Shown here in pieces: positions 44,257 through 55,060 of a stretch of 64,000 bases of DNA. Under the pieces are notes generated by a model. It had not been told where the DNA came from. It worked only from the letters and a program-made list of their open reading frames with translations, and did not search any database. Location: positions 372,001-436,000 of the forward strand of contig JAJUBI010000002.1 in assembly GCA_022419385.1 (NCBI GenBank), read 5' to 3'. The stretch comes from Paraconiothyrium sp. Pb-2020. Its lineage: Eukaryota; Ascomycota; Dothideomycetes; Pleosporales; Didymosphaeriaceae. Every line of letters begins with the position of its first letter. The stretch's first letter is position 1. A program made the position numbers and the translations under genes.

Positions 44257-45303
44257 GGAATCTTCATCGTGTCATGATAGCAAGTGGTATTAACGGATCC
44301 CTTCGCGGATGGCGGATGGGTATGCGCTGTCAAAGGCTCGTTAAATTGTTATCATGAAGTGGTTATTGGAGCTTCTTGGATACCTGCTGATAGAATTTTC
44401 AGAGATACGTCTCGGTCTTGTTGCTACCTGGAAGTGGGATAAGCTTTTTTTTGTCAAGCGATTCAATCAGTATTAGGAAGAAAGGAATGCGAACATGCAC
44501 ATTGTATTAGTATTAAGCCCGCATTGTGATCGTGTCCCTTCGTTGACTTCCCACGTCGTCTTCAAACAAAACCCAAGTGCCTAAAGCGATTAGGCTCAAT
44601 GTCCTGGTCGTTTCTTCCCTCAAAGGCTATGCCTAGGCTCGTACTGTCGATATCATATCCAATTGACATAAAGCAAGGATGCCATTCTTCACATGGAGAA
44701 ATATATCTCCGTCACTGCAATGTGGCCGTCAATGCACCGTGACGCCTTTGGTAATGTTAGTAGCAATGCGCCCATCATAACGCCCGAAGCTAGGAATTAT
44801 TCGTCTTGAGAAGATGTAGCAGCTTTTGTGAAGAGGTAACCTTGATCGCACGAACAAAGGAGACGAAGTTGCATTTGCCTAAACGCACACCCGATGGTGG
44901 ATCGGAGCTAGGCCTTATCAGGCTAAGTGTGTTGCGCTAAGTCTAGTGCCGTCTTACAGGGCTGGCCTTACTTTGTGATGCAGATTTATATGAGACAATC
45001 GGGAGTAGTAGAAAGTACCTGGATCACGCGCGATGGAGCCGGCAATACGTCTCACATCTCTGGCCATCTCTCGTATAACAACTGCGTTCGATCAGTGCGA
45101 GCGGGAGCATTAGCAAGGGCCACCCCGGGACGCGACTGCCCAGGGTTCTTCTTTCTCCTGTTGACACTTCCCCACTTGGATTCCCAACGCGACCACCGAA
45201 AACGATACTTTGACCACATTCCACGACCCGCCACCACAACGTCTCATCATCACCCATCCCTCGCTCAATAAATTTGCCGGGCCCCGTCCCGAAACCCATC
45301 CCC
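44257..45303. other. Intergenic region
   Basis: About 1 kb with nothing recognised beyond the flanks of the adjoining genes. Confidence 0.5.
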
Positions 45304-46245
45304 ATGGAGCAATCACCATCTCAGTCACCGCTCACAACACCTGATTCAGCATCGCCAGGGCCCAGTAGCAGTCGAGAAAGGATGTTACACGATTTTCCGC
45401 GTGCGCACGTGACCAATCTCGGCGGTGGTTCGATCGGCCCAGTCTACCTCACCCGCACGCAAGACGGCAAGGTCCTGTTTGCCGAGGCACAATTGTTCCA
45501 GGCGCCCTTCAAGCACATGGTCGTCGACTCGCCGACGCTCTTGAACATGTTCAAGAGCCCGATGCAGCGGGTTGATCTCAGTGTATTGGATCATCCGTGG
45601 CCTCAGTTTCGCCTCGAGCCTCGGGAGAAGATGAACTTCGATGTTGCGCGCTTGGCGCGAGAAGAGTTTGTGAGGTCGGGTAACAGGATGGAGTACGCGG
45701 TGAAGGGCCATCCATATGCCTCCGTCATGGAAGTCACGCCATCAGTTCAGGTCGCGAGGAAACGGTCGCAACCCAGCATGTCAACCGAAGTACAGGGCAT
45801 CCGGCAGTCTGAACGCACGTCATCGAGGAAAAAGAGGCCATCGAGAGACCCGGACGAGAATGGTATGACGCTACCACCAACCTTCCCCGCAAGTCCTTCA
45901 CCTGGCACACCCGGCAGATACGCAGTTGCCACGAAGCTCGATGACGCCCAGGCAGAAACCGTCAGAGATCAGATGTCGGTTCTCAAGGAGAACATGTTTG
46001 ACATAATGTCCGCCGATAATCGCTCCACATATGAGTGGGTTCTCACGACAGGACTCAAAAGGCAAGGGAAGGAAGGAGCAAAGTTCAGAGTGATTGTTGC
46101 CGACAGGTTGCGAGAGCTCATGAGGTCGCAAGGTGGCAGAGCGAAAGAGCTGCAGACCTTGCACAACCGATATGCGGCGTTGCAGCGGAGTCTGGAGAAG
46201 AGATGGCCGTATCATCTGCCGCATATCGACAAGCTTACGGCTTAA
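45304..46245 (+). CDS. Hypothetical protein, probably nuclear
   Basis: A 313-residue protein starting MEQSPSQSPLTTPDS; the frame upstream lacks an ATG. A folded-looking N-terminal part (RAHVTNLGGGSIGPVYLTR to about residue 150) is followed by a basic disordered stretch with a nuclear-localisation-like motif (SSRKKRPSRDP near 180) and a helical C-terminal part (MSVLKENMFDIMS, RVIVADRLRELMRSQGG). I recognise no family. The intact long frame, high GC3 and lack of repeats support coding. Confidence 0.7.
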   Translation: MEQSPSQSPLTTPDSASPGPSSSRERMLHDFPRAHVTNLGGGSIGPVYLTRTQDGKVLFAEAQLFQAPFKHMVVDSPTLLNMFKSPMQRVDLSVLDHPWPQFRLEPREKMNFDVARLAREEFVRSGNRMEYAVKGHPYASVMEVTPSVQVARKRSQPSMSTEVQGIRQSERTSSRKKRPSRDPDENGMTLPPTFPASPSPGTPGRYAVATKLDDAQAETVRDQMSVLKENMFDIMSADNRSTYEWVLTTGLKRQGKEGAKFRVIVADRLRELMRSQGGRAKELQTLHNRYAALQRSLEKRWPYHLPHIDKLTA

Positions 46246-46545
46246 GGGGAAGCGTGTATTTGATTATTTTCAGCGGGCATCCATTCCAATATGAAAGGCA
46301 CATTTGAGGCGTTTTGTGGGGTTAGGGTATGCATATTTGCTTGGAGTCCTGGGCGGGTTCCCGCCGGGATTGCGGCTTCACCTGTTTGTAGTTGTACCTG
46401 TCATATCAGAACTCTTTCACCTTCACCAGAAGATCAAGTGAGTCACGAGGTCACTGCCGTTTGATTGCCGCCTAATAAAAAGTTGGGCACTAATTTCCCA
46501 TCAGCAAACGCACATGGGTATATCGACTTCAAGTTCAACTGTATC

Positions 46546-47559
46546 ATGAAGACGCCTCCACCAACATCACCCACGCGCGTCAAGGAAGACATTAAACGGC
46601 TAACCTTTTACCAGCTCGTCGATACAGGAACTCCAGCAGCGAAGCTTCATACGCAGACGATAGCCATGCCGCCGACTCCAACGTCTGACAAGCCATCGGC
46701 CTCGTCCCCCGCTCTGTCATCATCCTCGAACGCGGCACCGAGCTCTCCCCCATCAGAGCCCCAGACGCCGCGGGAAACGAGCAGCATCAGCAACCGCTTC
46801 TGGGAGAAAAACGCCGTACCCTCCAGCGACGGCGCCCAAGGCATCGACCTAGCAAGCGACTCCAGCGACCCAGACGACGACTCCGAAGCGGCAAACACCA
46901 AGAGCCACAACCGCCTAGACTCAAACATCAAGCGCTTACTCGCCCTAGAATTCGGCCCCGTGCGCCTCAAGACCTTGGCTACAAACGAGGCAGTCCTGCA
47001 TTACACCTCCCTCCTCGACGCCTTCGCGCACAAGCCCAAAACCAAGAAGAAACGCGCGAAGGCTACAGAGGCGCTGCAGTCGTTCCTCGAGGAGCACGAC
47101 CAGATCATCGAGCTGTACAATCAGTATGCCAAACTCGACCGGAGGCTGTGCAGGGACCGCGTGCTGCCTGAGTTCGAGGTGCAGTACCCTCCTGCGTCCA
47201 AGCTGAGCAGCAAAGACTCCGCTACCGACGTGCGCCGCGCCCCGGCAAAGCACTCACACAATGACGCAGACGATAGCGATGAGGAGGGCATCGTCGCGCA
47301 GACTATCAAGCAGGGCGAGGCCTTTGATGCGCCGAGCGTGTTCAATACGAGGGGGTTGAGTGTGCCGAGTATCTTCGGGCGGAAGAGTGGTGCGACGAAG
47401 GAGAAGAATGAGAGGAAGTTTGTGCTGTTCAAGAGGGATGCGCCACTGGAGAAGAATAAGCAGAGTGCGGTTGAGGATGAGGGACAGCCGGATTGGGAGG
47501 AGGAGAGGGGAGACGAGGGGACGCCGACGAGGGCGAGGAAGAAGAGGAAGCTTGCGTAG
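46546..47559 (+). CDS. Hypothetical Ser/Pro-rich, basic-tailed protein
   Basis: A 337-residue, largely disordered protein. Residues 40-140 are rich in Ser, Pro and acidic residues; a helical core (NIKRLLALEFGPVRLKTLATN to SFLEEHDQIIELYNQYAKLDRR, about 130-215) is the only region likely to fold. The C-terminus RARKKRKLA is a classic monopartite nuclear localisation signal. I use the first ATG (46546); the Met at 46666 is an alternative. A nuclear protein is likely; function unknown. Confidence 0.65.
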   Translation: MKTPPPTSPTRVKEDIKRLTFYQLVDTGTPAAKLHTQTIAMPPTPTSDKPSASSPALSSSSNAAPSSPPSEPQTPRETSSISNRFWEKNAVPSSDGAQGIDLASDSSDPDDDSEAANTKSHNRLDSNIKRLLALEFGPVRLKTLATNEAVLHYTSLLDAFAHKPKTKKKRAKATEALQSFLEEHDQIIELYNQYAKLDRRLCRDRVLPEFEVQYPPASKLSSKDSATDVRRAPAKHSHNDADDSDEEGIVAQTIKQGEAFDAPSVFNTRGLSVPSIFGRKSGATKEKNERKFVLFKRDAPLEKNKQSAVEDEGQPDWEEERGDEGTPTRARKKRKLA

Positions 47560-47724
47560 AGGAGCGAAAGCGGTGGCACTTGTGGGTTGGTTATATGGCG
47601 TCTTATGATCTGGTTGGAGTGATCATATCTACGCCTTTCTGTGGCGTGGCTCTTCTATACTGCTAAGGTCTATGTGTAACAGGGCCTACCCGCGTTAGCA
47701 ATGTATAGCTTTCGTCGGCTTCCC

Positions 47725-48659
47725 TTAACGAGGGACTCCAAACTCGGGTAGAAATTTCATCGGGTCCTGTCTCGTCCACAACTCGTATTCGTGTTCCTTC
47801 GTCATCCAAACGATCCCAACCATGACAGCAGCATTCGCAGCCATTTCTCCTTCAGCAATGCGTCCGACTCTTCTAGGTACCACCATAAACCACCTCTTCG
47901 TTAGTATAACATTGTGCGGCGTGCCCTGCTCCAACGACAAATAATTGCGCAGATTCTGATAAACGGTTATCAGAGCATCTCCATCCACTCTCGGCGGCAT
48001 CTTCTGCACAGCATGTTTGAAGGGCACATCCTCGTTCACCCATATATCTGCCTCTCGTCAACACAGTTCACATCACGTGCGACACCTGAACGCACCATCC
48101 CCCAACTCCCCCTCATCGGGAAACAGCTCAAACACCTCCCTCCCAGGATGCGGCAGCACTTGCATATGCTTGTGCCCCACGCTCGCACCCGCGTCAGCAC
48201 CGCAGTTGAAAATCGCAAGATGCTCGCTTTGCAAGCTGGACAATACGTGCCACAACGCGCCCAGATCCGCGAGGCTGAGCGGCGTCTGCTGCGGCTCGAA
48301 GGCCACCGTGTGCAGCACGAACTGCGGGCGCACGACGCAGAACTTGTTCAGGATTAGTTTGTGGCCTGGGCCGATGAGGCCGAGGCTGAAGTCGGGGTTG
48401 TCGTCTGCGAAGGCGTTTGAGACTTTGCGCTGGTGGCGGGTGGCGGTTTGGGGCTTGGAGGCGAGGCTGGAGGCGACGCGGAATTGGAACTTGGGGCATA
48501 GTTAGGAGAGAGGAGTATAGATGTTTGTTGCGGACTTGCGTTGAAGGGGTGCGAGGATACATGGCGCGGTTGGACTTCTGACCAGAGGAGTTCGCCTGCG
48601 GAGACTAGGCGGTCGAACTGCGCTAGGGCTTGGGTTTCGAGATTGGTTATGCTGCCCAT
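47725..48659 (-). CDS. Diadenosine tetraphosphate (Ap4A) phosphorylase, APA2-like
   Basis: A 271-residue HIT-superfamily enzyme resembling yeast Apa1/Apa2, which cleave Ap4A by phosphorolysis to ADP and ATP. Exons 48561-48659, 48096-48489 and 47725-48047. Features: the family block FNAFADDNPDF-type sequence (SNAFADDNPDFSLGLIG), LILNKFCVVRPQFVLHT, and the catalytic HxH site in ASVGHKHMQVLP, following CGADAGAS. The C-terminal domain has YNVILTKRWFMVVPRR-type sequence (HNVILTKRWFMVVPRR). Intron 1 has a CTAAC branch; intron 2 uses a GTGCGT donor. It is slightly shorter than yeast Apa2. Confidence 0.85.
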
Positions 48660-49274
48660 CGCTATGCCGCCTCTTAAGTAAAGGTTTGTATTGTATTGTT
48701 GAGCGGCAGGAGTGTATATGAAAGTGTTTGCAGATGTGTTGCGCAAACAGTGCTGACGTAATGGCGACTAGCGAGGCTTATCGGTTGGCCTGGTCATGCT
48801 GGTAGAAGGCGAAGTTACAACTATTTGAAATCTCTCTGAAGAAACTTCTGAATGGCATGTACGATGGATTTTCGTCCGTCAAAGGAAGCAGTCCTACCTT
48901 TGGACGCTCGCAATCGAGATCACGTGATTACACATTCACTCTTCGCCTGGGCTGTGTATGTTTCGTCAGCATGCAGATGAAGTGTAGGAAGGTCCTGAAG
49001 AGTCGTCATCCAGAGTTAGAGAAAGTGCAATCCACCTTCAGGACCGAAATCGTTGGCTTGACAACGCAAGGTCAGATATGAAGTCCAACGAAGACCAGAA
49101 GTGAAAGGTGCAGCCTGAACCTCGGACGCACGGCCCTCGAAAATCTACGTATCTGCGCTTCGCGTAGGTAACACGACTCATCCAGCAACTCTGCTCACGT
49201 ACCATATTTCGACTTTCCAAACAGACGCCCATCTCTGGGCCAAGGACTGACTGACGTTCAGCGCAGGAGCCAAC
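48660..49274. other. Intergenic region
   Basis: Nothing recognised; shared upstream region of two divergent genes. Confidence 0.45.
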
Positions 49275-49976
49275 ATGCCACCACTCTTTCGACCTCCAGG
49301 CGCAGATCCACTCGCGACGCGTGCCGATACCTGGCCATACATTCATAATATTTGCGGGTACCTGTCACTCAACAACGCTAAGATGTACCGCGACTTCATC
49401 CAGTATTTCGAAGACGGTACATCGTCACACTTGTTTCAACTAGTAAAATCAGGTAGCTGAACTACTGCAGGTACGATACCTGAGGCAACACTCGCTACGA
49501 TGGTTCGCGAAAGCCACATATTCGACGATCTTCCCGACGTTTCTCTCCTCCATGATGACCTTGTCATCGTGATTCTTGTCAATAAAGCGGACGAGAATTT
49601 GGTGGCTAAGGCTGCAAGCGCTATTGTCGAGATCTCTAAAGATCAACGATCGTCAAGGAACGAGCATGCACCGTCAGCTGCTGTTCCTGGCTATGCAGAG
49701 CATGCGGGTGCGGAACACAATGAGTTGATCAAGACTTCGGCCAATGTCGCAAAGCAGCCCGAAAACGGGATTACGTTGTCGCTTCGGCCAGTTTCTACCA
49801 TGGAGGGTACGCCCGCACTCGCAAGTCTTGCCGAGACGACGAAAACAAAGCGAGTCAGGCATCCAGTTCGTGGTTCGGAGAAGAGGACTCTTGCGCAAGA
49901 GGCAGAGAAGTTTCTTGTGGAGGGGAAACGATCGACCAGGCAGAGCACTTCGTCCGGGGGCACGGATGGATCCTGA
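49275..49976 (+). CDS. Hypothetical protein, two exons
   Basis: A 215-residue protein with exons 49275-49416 and 49471-49976. Read straight through, the frame stays open except for one TGA at 49458-49460; removing a 54-nt intron (GTACAT..TGCAG) deletes it and gives the smooth junction FEDGTIPEATLATMV. The N-terminal 100 residues look folded (DTWPYIHNICGYLSLNNAKMY, SLLHDDLVIVILVNKADE); the rest is disordered and basic (TKTKRVRHPVRGSEKR). No family recognised. Confidence 0.55.
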
Positions 49977-50219
49977 AGGAAATCTTCTGCTAGCATGAAC
50001 TACAAGGGGCCGTCACCTTGGCTTGTGGAGGATAGTTCTAAGTTGCTCGTGAAAAATCCGAGAAGGTACCATGTCGCGCTAAGGCGAATGAAACGTGCAA
50101 TGGAGGTAATACGACCAAAAGGCAGAGGGAATGGGCTTTCGGGAAATTGTTGGCTGTCAATAATTGCACTACGGTGCTGTCTAGTGGCAAAGTGTTGACT
50201 GCAACTGCCATCTGTCACA

Positions 50220-51039
50220 CTACCACTCATACACACCTGACTTTCCATCCTGGTCCCAAATCATGAGTCCAACAACATCCTCCTTCTCTCCCTCAGCACA
50301 CTTCCTCACAATGTCCGCTGCATCCTTCGGTTCCCTCCCATGCTGCTTCGTGAAGTCGCCTCCAAACTCTGTAGCCACTAATCCCGGACAAGTCGCCCAA
50401 AACTTGACGTCCTTCTGTGTTTGGCTCCAGTTTGCAACCATTGCGTTGATTGCTGCCTTTGAGGAGCTATAGTACGCGCCCACCGCCCCGGTAGGCACGT
50501 GGCCGTTTGCGACCTTGCTAATAGAGCCCATGTTTGAGGTAACGACGATCACCCGGGGAGACGGTGACTTGCGAAGCAGGGGAAACGCTGATTCGATTAG
50601 CTCGATGGCGCCGAAGACGTTGACTTCGAAGATGGCGCGCCAGTCGGGGCGGGTTGTGGAGTTCCACATCTTTCCTGGAGCGCCGAAGATGCCCGCATTG
50701 TTTACGAGGATGTCGAGACGGCCATAGTCCGTGCTGATCTTATCCAAAGCGGAGGTGATGCTTTCAGAAGAGGCGATGTCGATTTGAATAGGCGAGATGG
50801 TCGATTCCTGGTTTGTCCTTGTCTGGAGCAATTTGCTGACCGCTTCTTCACCGCGAGCTTGGTCGCGTGCTCCAATGAGAATTGTATAGGGATTCTTAGC
50901 TTGTGAGAAGACCTCTGCGATAGCGTATCCCAGGCCTTGGTTTGCGCCTGTATGATATCTGTCAGAGATTTCGATGTATCAGTGCGTCTTAATGAAACGT
51001 ACCTGTGATGAATACCACAGGCGGAATGGAGTTTACCAT
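50220..51039 (-). CDS. Short-chain dehydrogenase/reductase
   Basis: A 254-residue classical SDR in two exons (51003-51039, 50220-50947). The intron lies inside the nucleotide-binding motif: exon 1 ends VVFIT and exon 2 supplies GANQGLGYAIAEVF, giving TGANQGLG. Other motifs: DILVNNAGIFG (near 90), the catalytic Ser in VVTSNMGS (near 140) and YYSSSKAA (Tyr and Lys). NADP(H)-dependent carbonyl reductase activity is the family expectation; substrate unknown. Three interrupted palindromes lie 0.27-0.4 kb upstream. Confidence 0.9.
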
Positions 51040-51802
51040 TTCCGTAGAGGTGTCAATGCAAGTTTGGTTTGCGGGATGATTTGGATCAGAGTTTTAGATG
51101 TGTTGTTGTCTGTAGTTGCTACGAGGCTGCGGGATGAGTTTATGTATGCAGTAAACATCAAGCAACACGCGAGATTGGTAATATTGTGGGTCTACATTAA
51201 TATTTCATGACTTCCAAGTCAACTTACACGCAGACGACTGGCGAAAAAGTGCTGGCAGAGTACTTGTAGTTCTGAGAGCGAAGTTGGCTTATCACCGATG
51301 TGTGTTGGCTGAGGCGAGCCAATTTCCGCACCTTACCCAATTTGTGCTTAATCGACCAATCAAAGGTGATTGGCTTAGGTGAGCCACTTCCACTTTTGGA
51401 CAACATCAATGTGCACCCGCGATGTGGCTGAGCTGAGCCATTGTAAATTCAATTGTGTTCTTTGTTCGTTGGGGAGTGCGAATCGTTTTTTGCTCTATTG
51501 TACAATACGTAAATACAAGCGACCTCTCTGCGTGCCACGGTCCGAACCTCTCTACTTTATAGATTTTTTAATTTTGAAAGAAAAACTCGAGTATATGGTT
51601 ACACTTTGTAGGATCTATCTTGGCCAACCAACAACTCAAAGGCAAGTCAAAGCACCTGTATTCGCATGAATGTAAGTACCGAAAAAGGACTACGTATCCC
51701 ACACTTGCAGCACATCGATGCCTCGCTCGTGCAGTTTCTGCTTCGAGATCTCCTTCCTCCACTTGGATAATCTCACTTCGTAGCCCACACCCACCCAGCC
51801 AC
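51040..51802. other. Intergenic region
   Basis: Upstream region of the SDR gene; no gene recognised. Contains the palindrome cluster listed separately. Confidence 0.5.
51305..51440. promoter_or_regulatory. Cluster of three interrupted palindromes (TGGCT-N4-6-AGCCA)
   Basis: TTGGCTGAGGCGAGCCAA at 51305-51322, TTGGCTTAGGTGAGCCA at 51370-51386 and TGGCTGAGCTGAGCCA at 51425-51440 share inverted TGGCT/AGCCA arms and a GAG or TAG spacer. They are spaced 55-65 bp apart and look like repeated binding sites for a dimeric factor; the factor is unknown. Confidence 0.45.
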
Positions 51803-53719
51803 TCAGTCGCTCATCTTCAACTTCTTCGCAGGTCGACCTTTTTCTTCGCCTTCATCGCCTACAACCGCTACATCCATATGGTCCTCGAAGCTCTGTCCCG
51901 ATCCTACAGAAATCTTCCTCTTCATTGTAGCCTCCAGGTTTGCCCGCCAGAAGGGATCGGTTTCGATGTGGAAAGAGTGCCACGCTGTCGTCAGATTGGA
52001 GGGATCCTCGACACCATGATCAATGTTGGGTAGAGTACCATCGTCGAAACCCATGTCAGTTCTTGTGCTACTGCGGAGGTTGATATCGCTGTCCAGAGCG
52101 CGGTCGTCGTCGATGATGTGGGCCATGGAAGGTGGTGATGATGGGGCGTTTTCGGCAAACGAGGCTTTATTGAGCGATGTCATATTCCTGAAAGGCAGAT
52201 CTTGTTTGAGAGAGGGCGCCTGCTCAGGAGAAGACGCCTGACTAGATGAAGAGGCTTGCTGAGGCGAAGAGGCATGCCTAGGTGAAGCCTGTCGGGAACA
52301 AGAAGGGGGTGAGCCTTGAGCGGCTTGCTTCCGCTTCTTGTTCGCGCTCGCCCGGAAAACTTCGTTGATTTTGATCTCCTTCTGCGAAAGAGCTAGTCCC
52401 TGATTCTTGGTTTTATCATCAGGATCATCCACGATACAAGTGCCGCCTGCGCGATACTGCTGGATCTCGTCATCTGTAATGACTGGAACATATAGCTGGC
52501 CACCGGTCTTATCCTCCATCATACGCAACACCTCCTCGCGCAAAGTGACTATTTTCAAGGCTTTTTGTGTTTTAAGATGCTTGTGTATGACACCGGTATA
52601 TCGCGCCACACGAGGAGTAAGAGCGTTTCCATCTGCATCTTTGAGCACCTTGCCATCAAAGAATCTGTTAAAACACTTATACATAATAGCGTCGCTCGGT
52701 ATTTCAATCTCCTTTCCGCTCTCGATGACCACCTTGAGTTTTTCGAAGAACAGGGTCAGCCATGCGTCCTCATCCTCGTGGAAGCAATGCTTCTTCTTCG
52801 AATGGCTGTTGGCAGTGCGATCCTTGATCGGGTCAGCATCTGGTTTAGCCTCCTTGTTCGTCACCTTCATTACCTTCCGGACCGTCTCCCCCTCGGCAAG
52901 AGCGGCTTCGACATCCTCCATGTCGGGGTAATCTGGCCGAACATCGGAACTGCCCGGCGCCAAACCATAGTACTGGAGGAAGTAATCATGGTCGAAGTAC
53001 CTGCGATCCAGTCCAATGTCTTCGTACCTCGCGTTTGGTTCCTCGATAGGTGAACGCATCGTCCTGTCCTCATGCCACAACCTCACATCGCTATATCCCT
53101 CGTCGCTAAGTTCATCGCCTTTGAAAAGAATAGCATGTGTGTCTTCCTTGGAAGCTTCGTCGGCACACTCGTAGTCCATCGTATCCTCCTGTCGTGGTAT
53201 TGCGAGCATTGCTGGAGCTTCCCTAACCGCTTTCCAAGTCCTACTTGCGCCTGAAGACGTTCCGGCGGGCTGTGCGGGTCCCGCTTCATCTTCGTTCTCT
53301 TTGTTAGAGACTGAAAAGTTCTGATCTTGAGTTGTCGTTCTTGCGGGGCTTCTCGGCTGTATGTTGACAGACAGCGCGATGTCTAGCTCGGGTATATCAG
53401 AGGTAGCTATCCGTGCCCAGTCCTCTTCCGCATCCGACGAAGCCTCGGACGTGTACGATACATTCCCCTCGCCTAGACGAGGTAAAGAGGGAAGTGAGTC
53501 AGTGTCGCCTTCTTTGTCAGCGTCGAGTTCAGATTCCACACTGGAAAGATCGTCTTGACACGCGCCTTCCGAATCTGGTATTTCTCGCTCTGCGAAGGTC
53601 GTAGTCATAGCAAATGTAATGACGTTGCTGAGGCCGGTGCTCAAGTTGCCCTCCTGAATGGGCAATGGTGAGAATCGCTCGTCTGCTGAGTCGGTGTTGC
53701 TCAGTCTGTCGGCCATCAT
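51803..53719 (-). CDS. Large hypothetical protein with nuclear features
   Basis: A 638-residue intronless protein, acidic and Ser-rich in the first 200 residues. A central folded-looking segment (about 310-420: DAWLTLFFEKLKVVIESGKE, IMYKCFNRFFDGKVL, RVARYTGVIHKHLKTQ) precedes a basic motif (ANKKRKQAAQG) and a low-complexity stretch of QASP/SSPQQASS repeats (about 460-500). It ends with a second basic motif (GRPAKKLKMSD). Two NLS-like motifs suggest the nucleus. No family recognised. Confidence 0.75.
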   Translation of the reverse strand: MMADRLSNTDSADERFSPLPIQEGNLSTGLSNVITFAMTTTFAEREIPDSEGACQDDLSSVESELDADKEGDTDSLPSLPRLGEGNVSYTSEASSDAEEDWARIATSDIPELDIALSVNIQPRSPARTTTQDQNFSVSNKENEDEAGPAQPAGTSSGASRTWKAVREAPAMLAIPRQEDTMDYECADEASKEDTHAILFKGDELSDEGYSDVRLWHEDRTMRSPIEEPNARYEDIGLDRRYFDHDYFLQYYGLAPGSSDVRPDYPDMEDVEAALAEGETVRKVMKVTNKEAKPDADPIKDRTANSHSKKKHCFHEDEDAWLTLFFEKLKVVIESGKEIEIPSDAIMYKCFNRFFDGKVLKDADGNALTPRVARYTGVIHKHLKTQKALKIVTLREEVLRMMEDKTGGQLYVPVITDDEIQQYRAGGTCIVDDPDDKTKNQGLALSQKEIKINEVFRASANKKRKQAAQGSPPSCSRQASPRHASSPQQASSSSQASSPEQAPSLKQDLPFRNMTSLNKASFAENAPSSPPSMAHIIDDDRALDSDINLRSSTRTDMGFDDGTLPNIDHGVEDPSNLTTAWHSFHIETDPFWRANLEATMKRKISVGSGQSFEDHMDVAVVGDEGEEKGRPAKKLKMSD

Positions 53720-54943
53720 CCGTGGAGAAAAGGATACTGATTATAGTGTCAGTATAACGATTGGCAAGTATTTGTTGCTCATGCGGAGTGCGTAATGGAG
53801 ATAACAGCTACTAGGTTGAGGTGCTGTGCAGGCGATATTGAGCATAGATACTCGAGTGTCGAGTGTCGAAAAAAAAATCTCTGACCACTAGACACCTGCG
53901 CCCTGCGCTGCAACGTGTCAGTTGAAAAAATTTCAAACTTGGAAGGTAAGCACGGGGCGTTTCTAGACGTTACGTGTGTAAGTTGATTATAAAAAAATCG
54001 AAAAGCCGAATAGGAAGGAACAGAATTGTTTTGCAAGCTTTTGTACAAAGCCGAATGACTAGCTGGAAACCGATAGACTCGAGTCGACACGAAAGTTTGG
54101 AAAAAAGGGCAGGTATCATGCAAGCAACATCGGCGTCCGAGTGAATTCGCCAGGTGCGTGCGGGCCGAGCTGATGCGCTCTCGGTGGGCTACCATGTATG
54201 GGGCTACCACCCTTTGCTTGCTGTGAATCAATCAATAGTACTATCTGTCCCCAAGCGCGTAGATCTACTTTAGCTGAGCTTCTATAATCTAGGTTCTCTA
54301 ATTTACGCTGATTGTGCCCTCTACTTCAATCCTCGCGGAGAACCCATGTATAAGCGAGAAACGTTTGTTTACTGATTTGATGTGTGAAACATCGTTTGTA
54401 ATAGCAAACTACGATTAAAAGAATGCGTGACAAGATCTGTAGAGATAGTTCCTGACATCGTCACGATTTAATGACAATAGCACCCTTTTGAACCTTGTCA
54501 CTATAGCGAATAGCTTTCGCGATGGAAGTATTAAACACGCATGATAGGGAGGTGTTACAATCTTTCAATGCCGCCGTTTCCATGTATACCTAAGGTAATA
54601 ATGGACTAGAATCATCATCAGGCATGTAGTAGACGTCAATATGTGGGTTGTCAGATTGACCGGCACCGCACTCGGCTGAGGCGAACGAGGGATCGAGTGA
54701 CACGTACGATCCGCGCTTTGGCAGATATCCAACATCATTCGCACTAGACAATCATGATTCCTCATATAGCAGAAGTCTCCCACTCGTGTAACTCCGTGTA
54801 GATCTAGCACAAGCTTTACAAAACGAATGAACACGGATGACATCACAACGATGGCACGTAATGGGACTTCAGTTGAAGGTGATGAATCAATTGCCATTTT
54901 TCTTTTGCTATTTGTAACCAGGAACCATATTGAACTGTCTTCC
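53720..54943. other. Gene-poor region
   Basis: No supportable gene; A/T runs at 53868-53878 and 53990-54000. Long minus-strand frames here have random composition. Confidence 0.45.
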
Positions 54944-55060
54944 AAGCACAAAGCAAAGTAGCACACATAAGTGTGAGACCTACCTTTTGAGCACAAAGCG
55001 AATGAGCACCACCGACATCAAGACCTACCGTGGAGCACGAGGCAAAGTAGCATTAACAAC
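54944..55060. repeat. Degenerate 45-bp tandem repeat, about 2.5 copies
   Basis: Units beginning AGCACAAAGCAAAGTAGCAC (54945), AGCACAAAGCGAATGAGCAC (54990) and AGCACGAGGCAAAGTAGCA (55034) are spaced 44-45 bp, and the first two contain a GACCTACC block. It overlaps the 3' end of the WSC-domain gene. Confidence 0.65.

Noticed and set aside
53779..54996. Minus-strand ORFs of about 150 codons each
   Set aside because: Random composition, no motifs and A/T-run-rich flanks; not supported.
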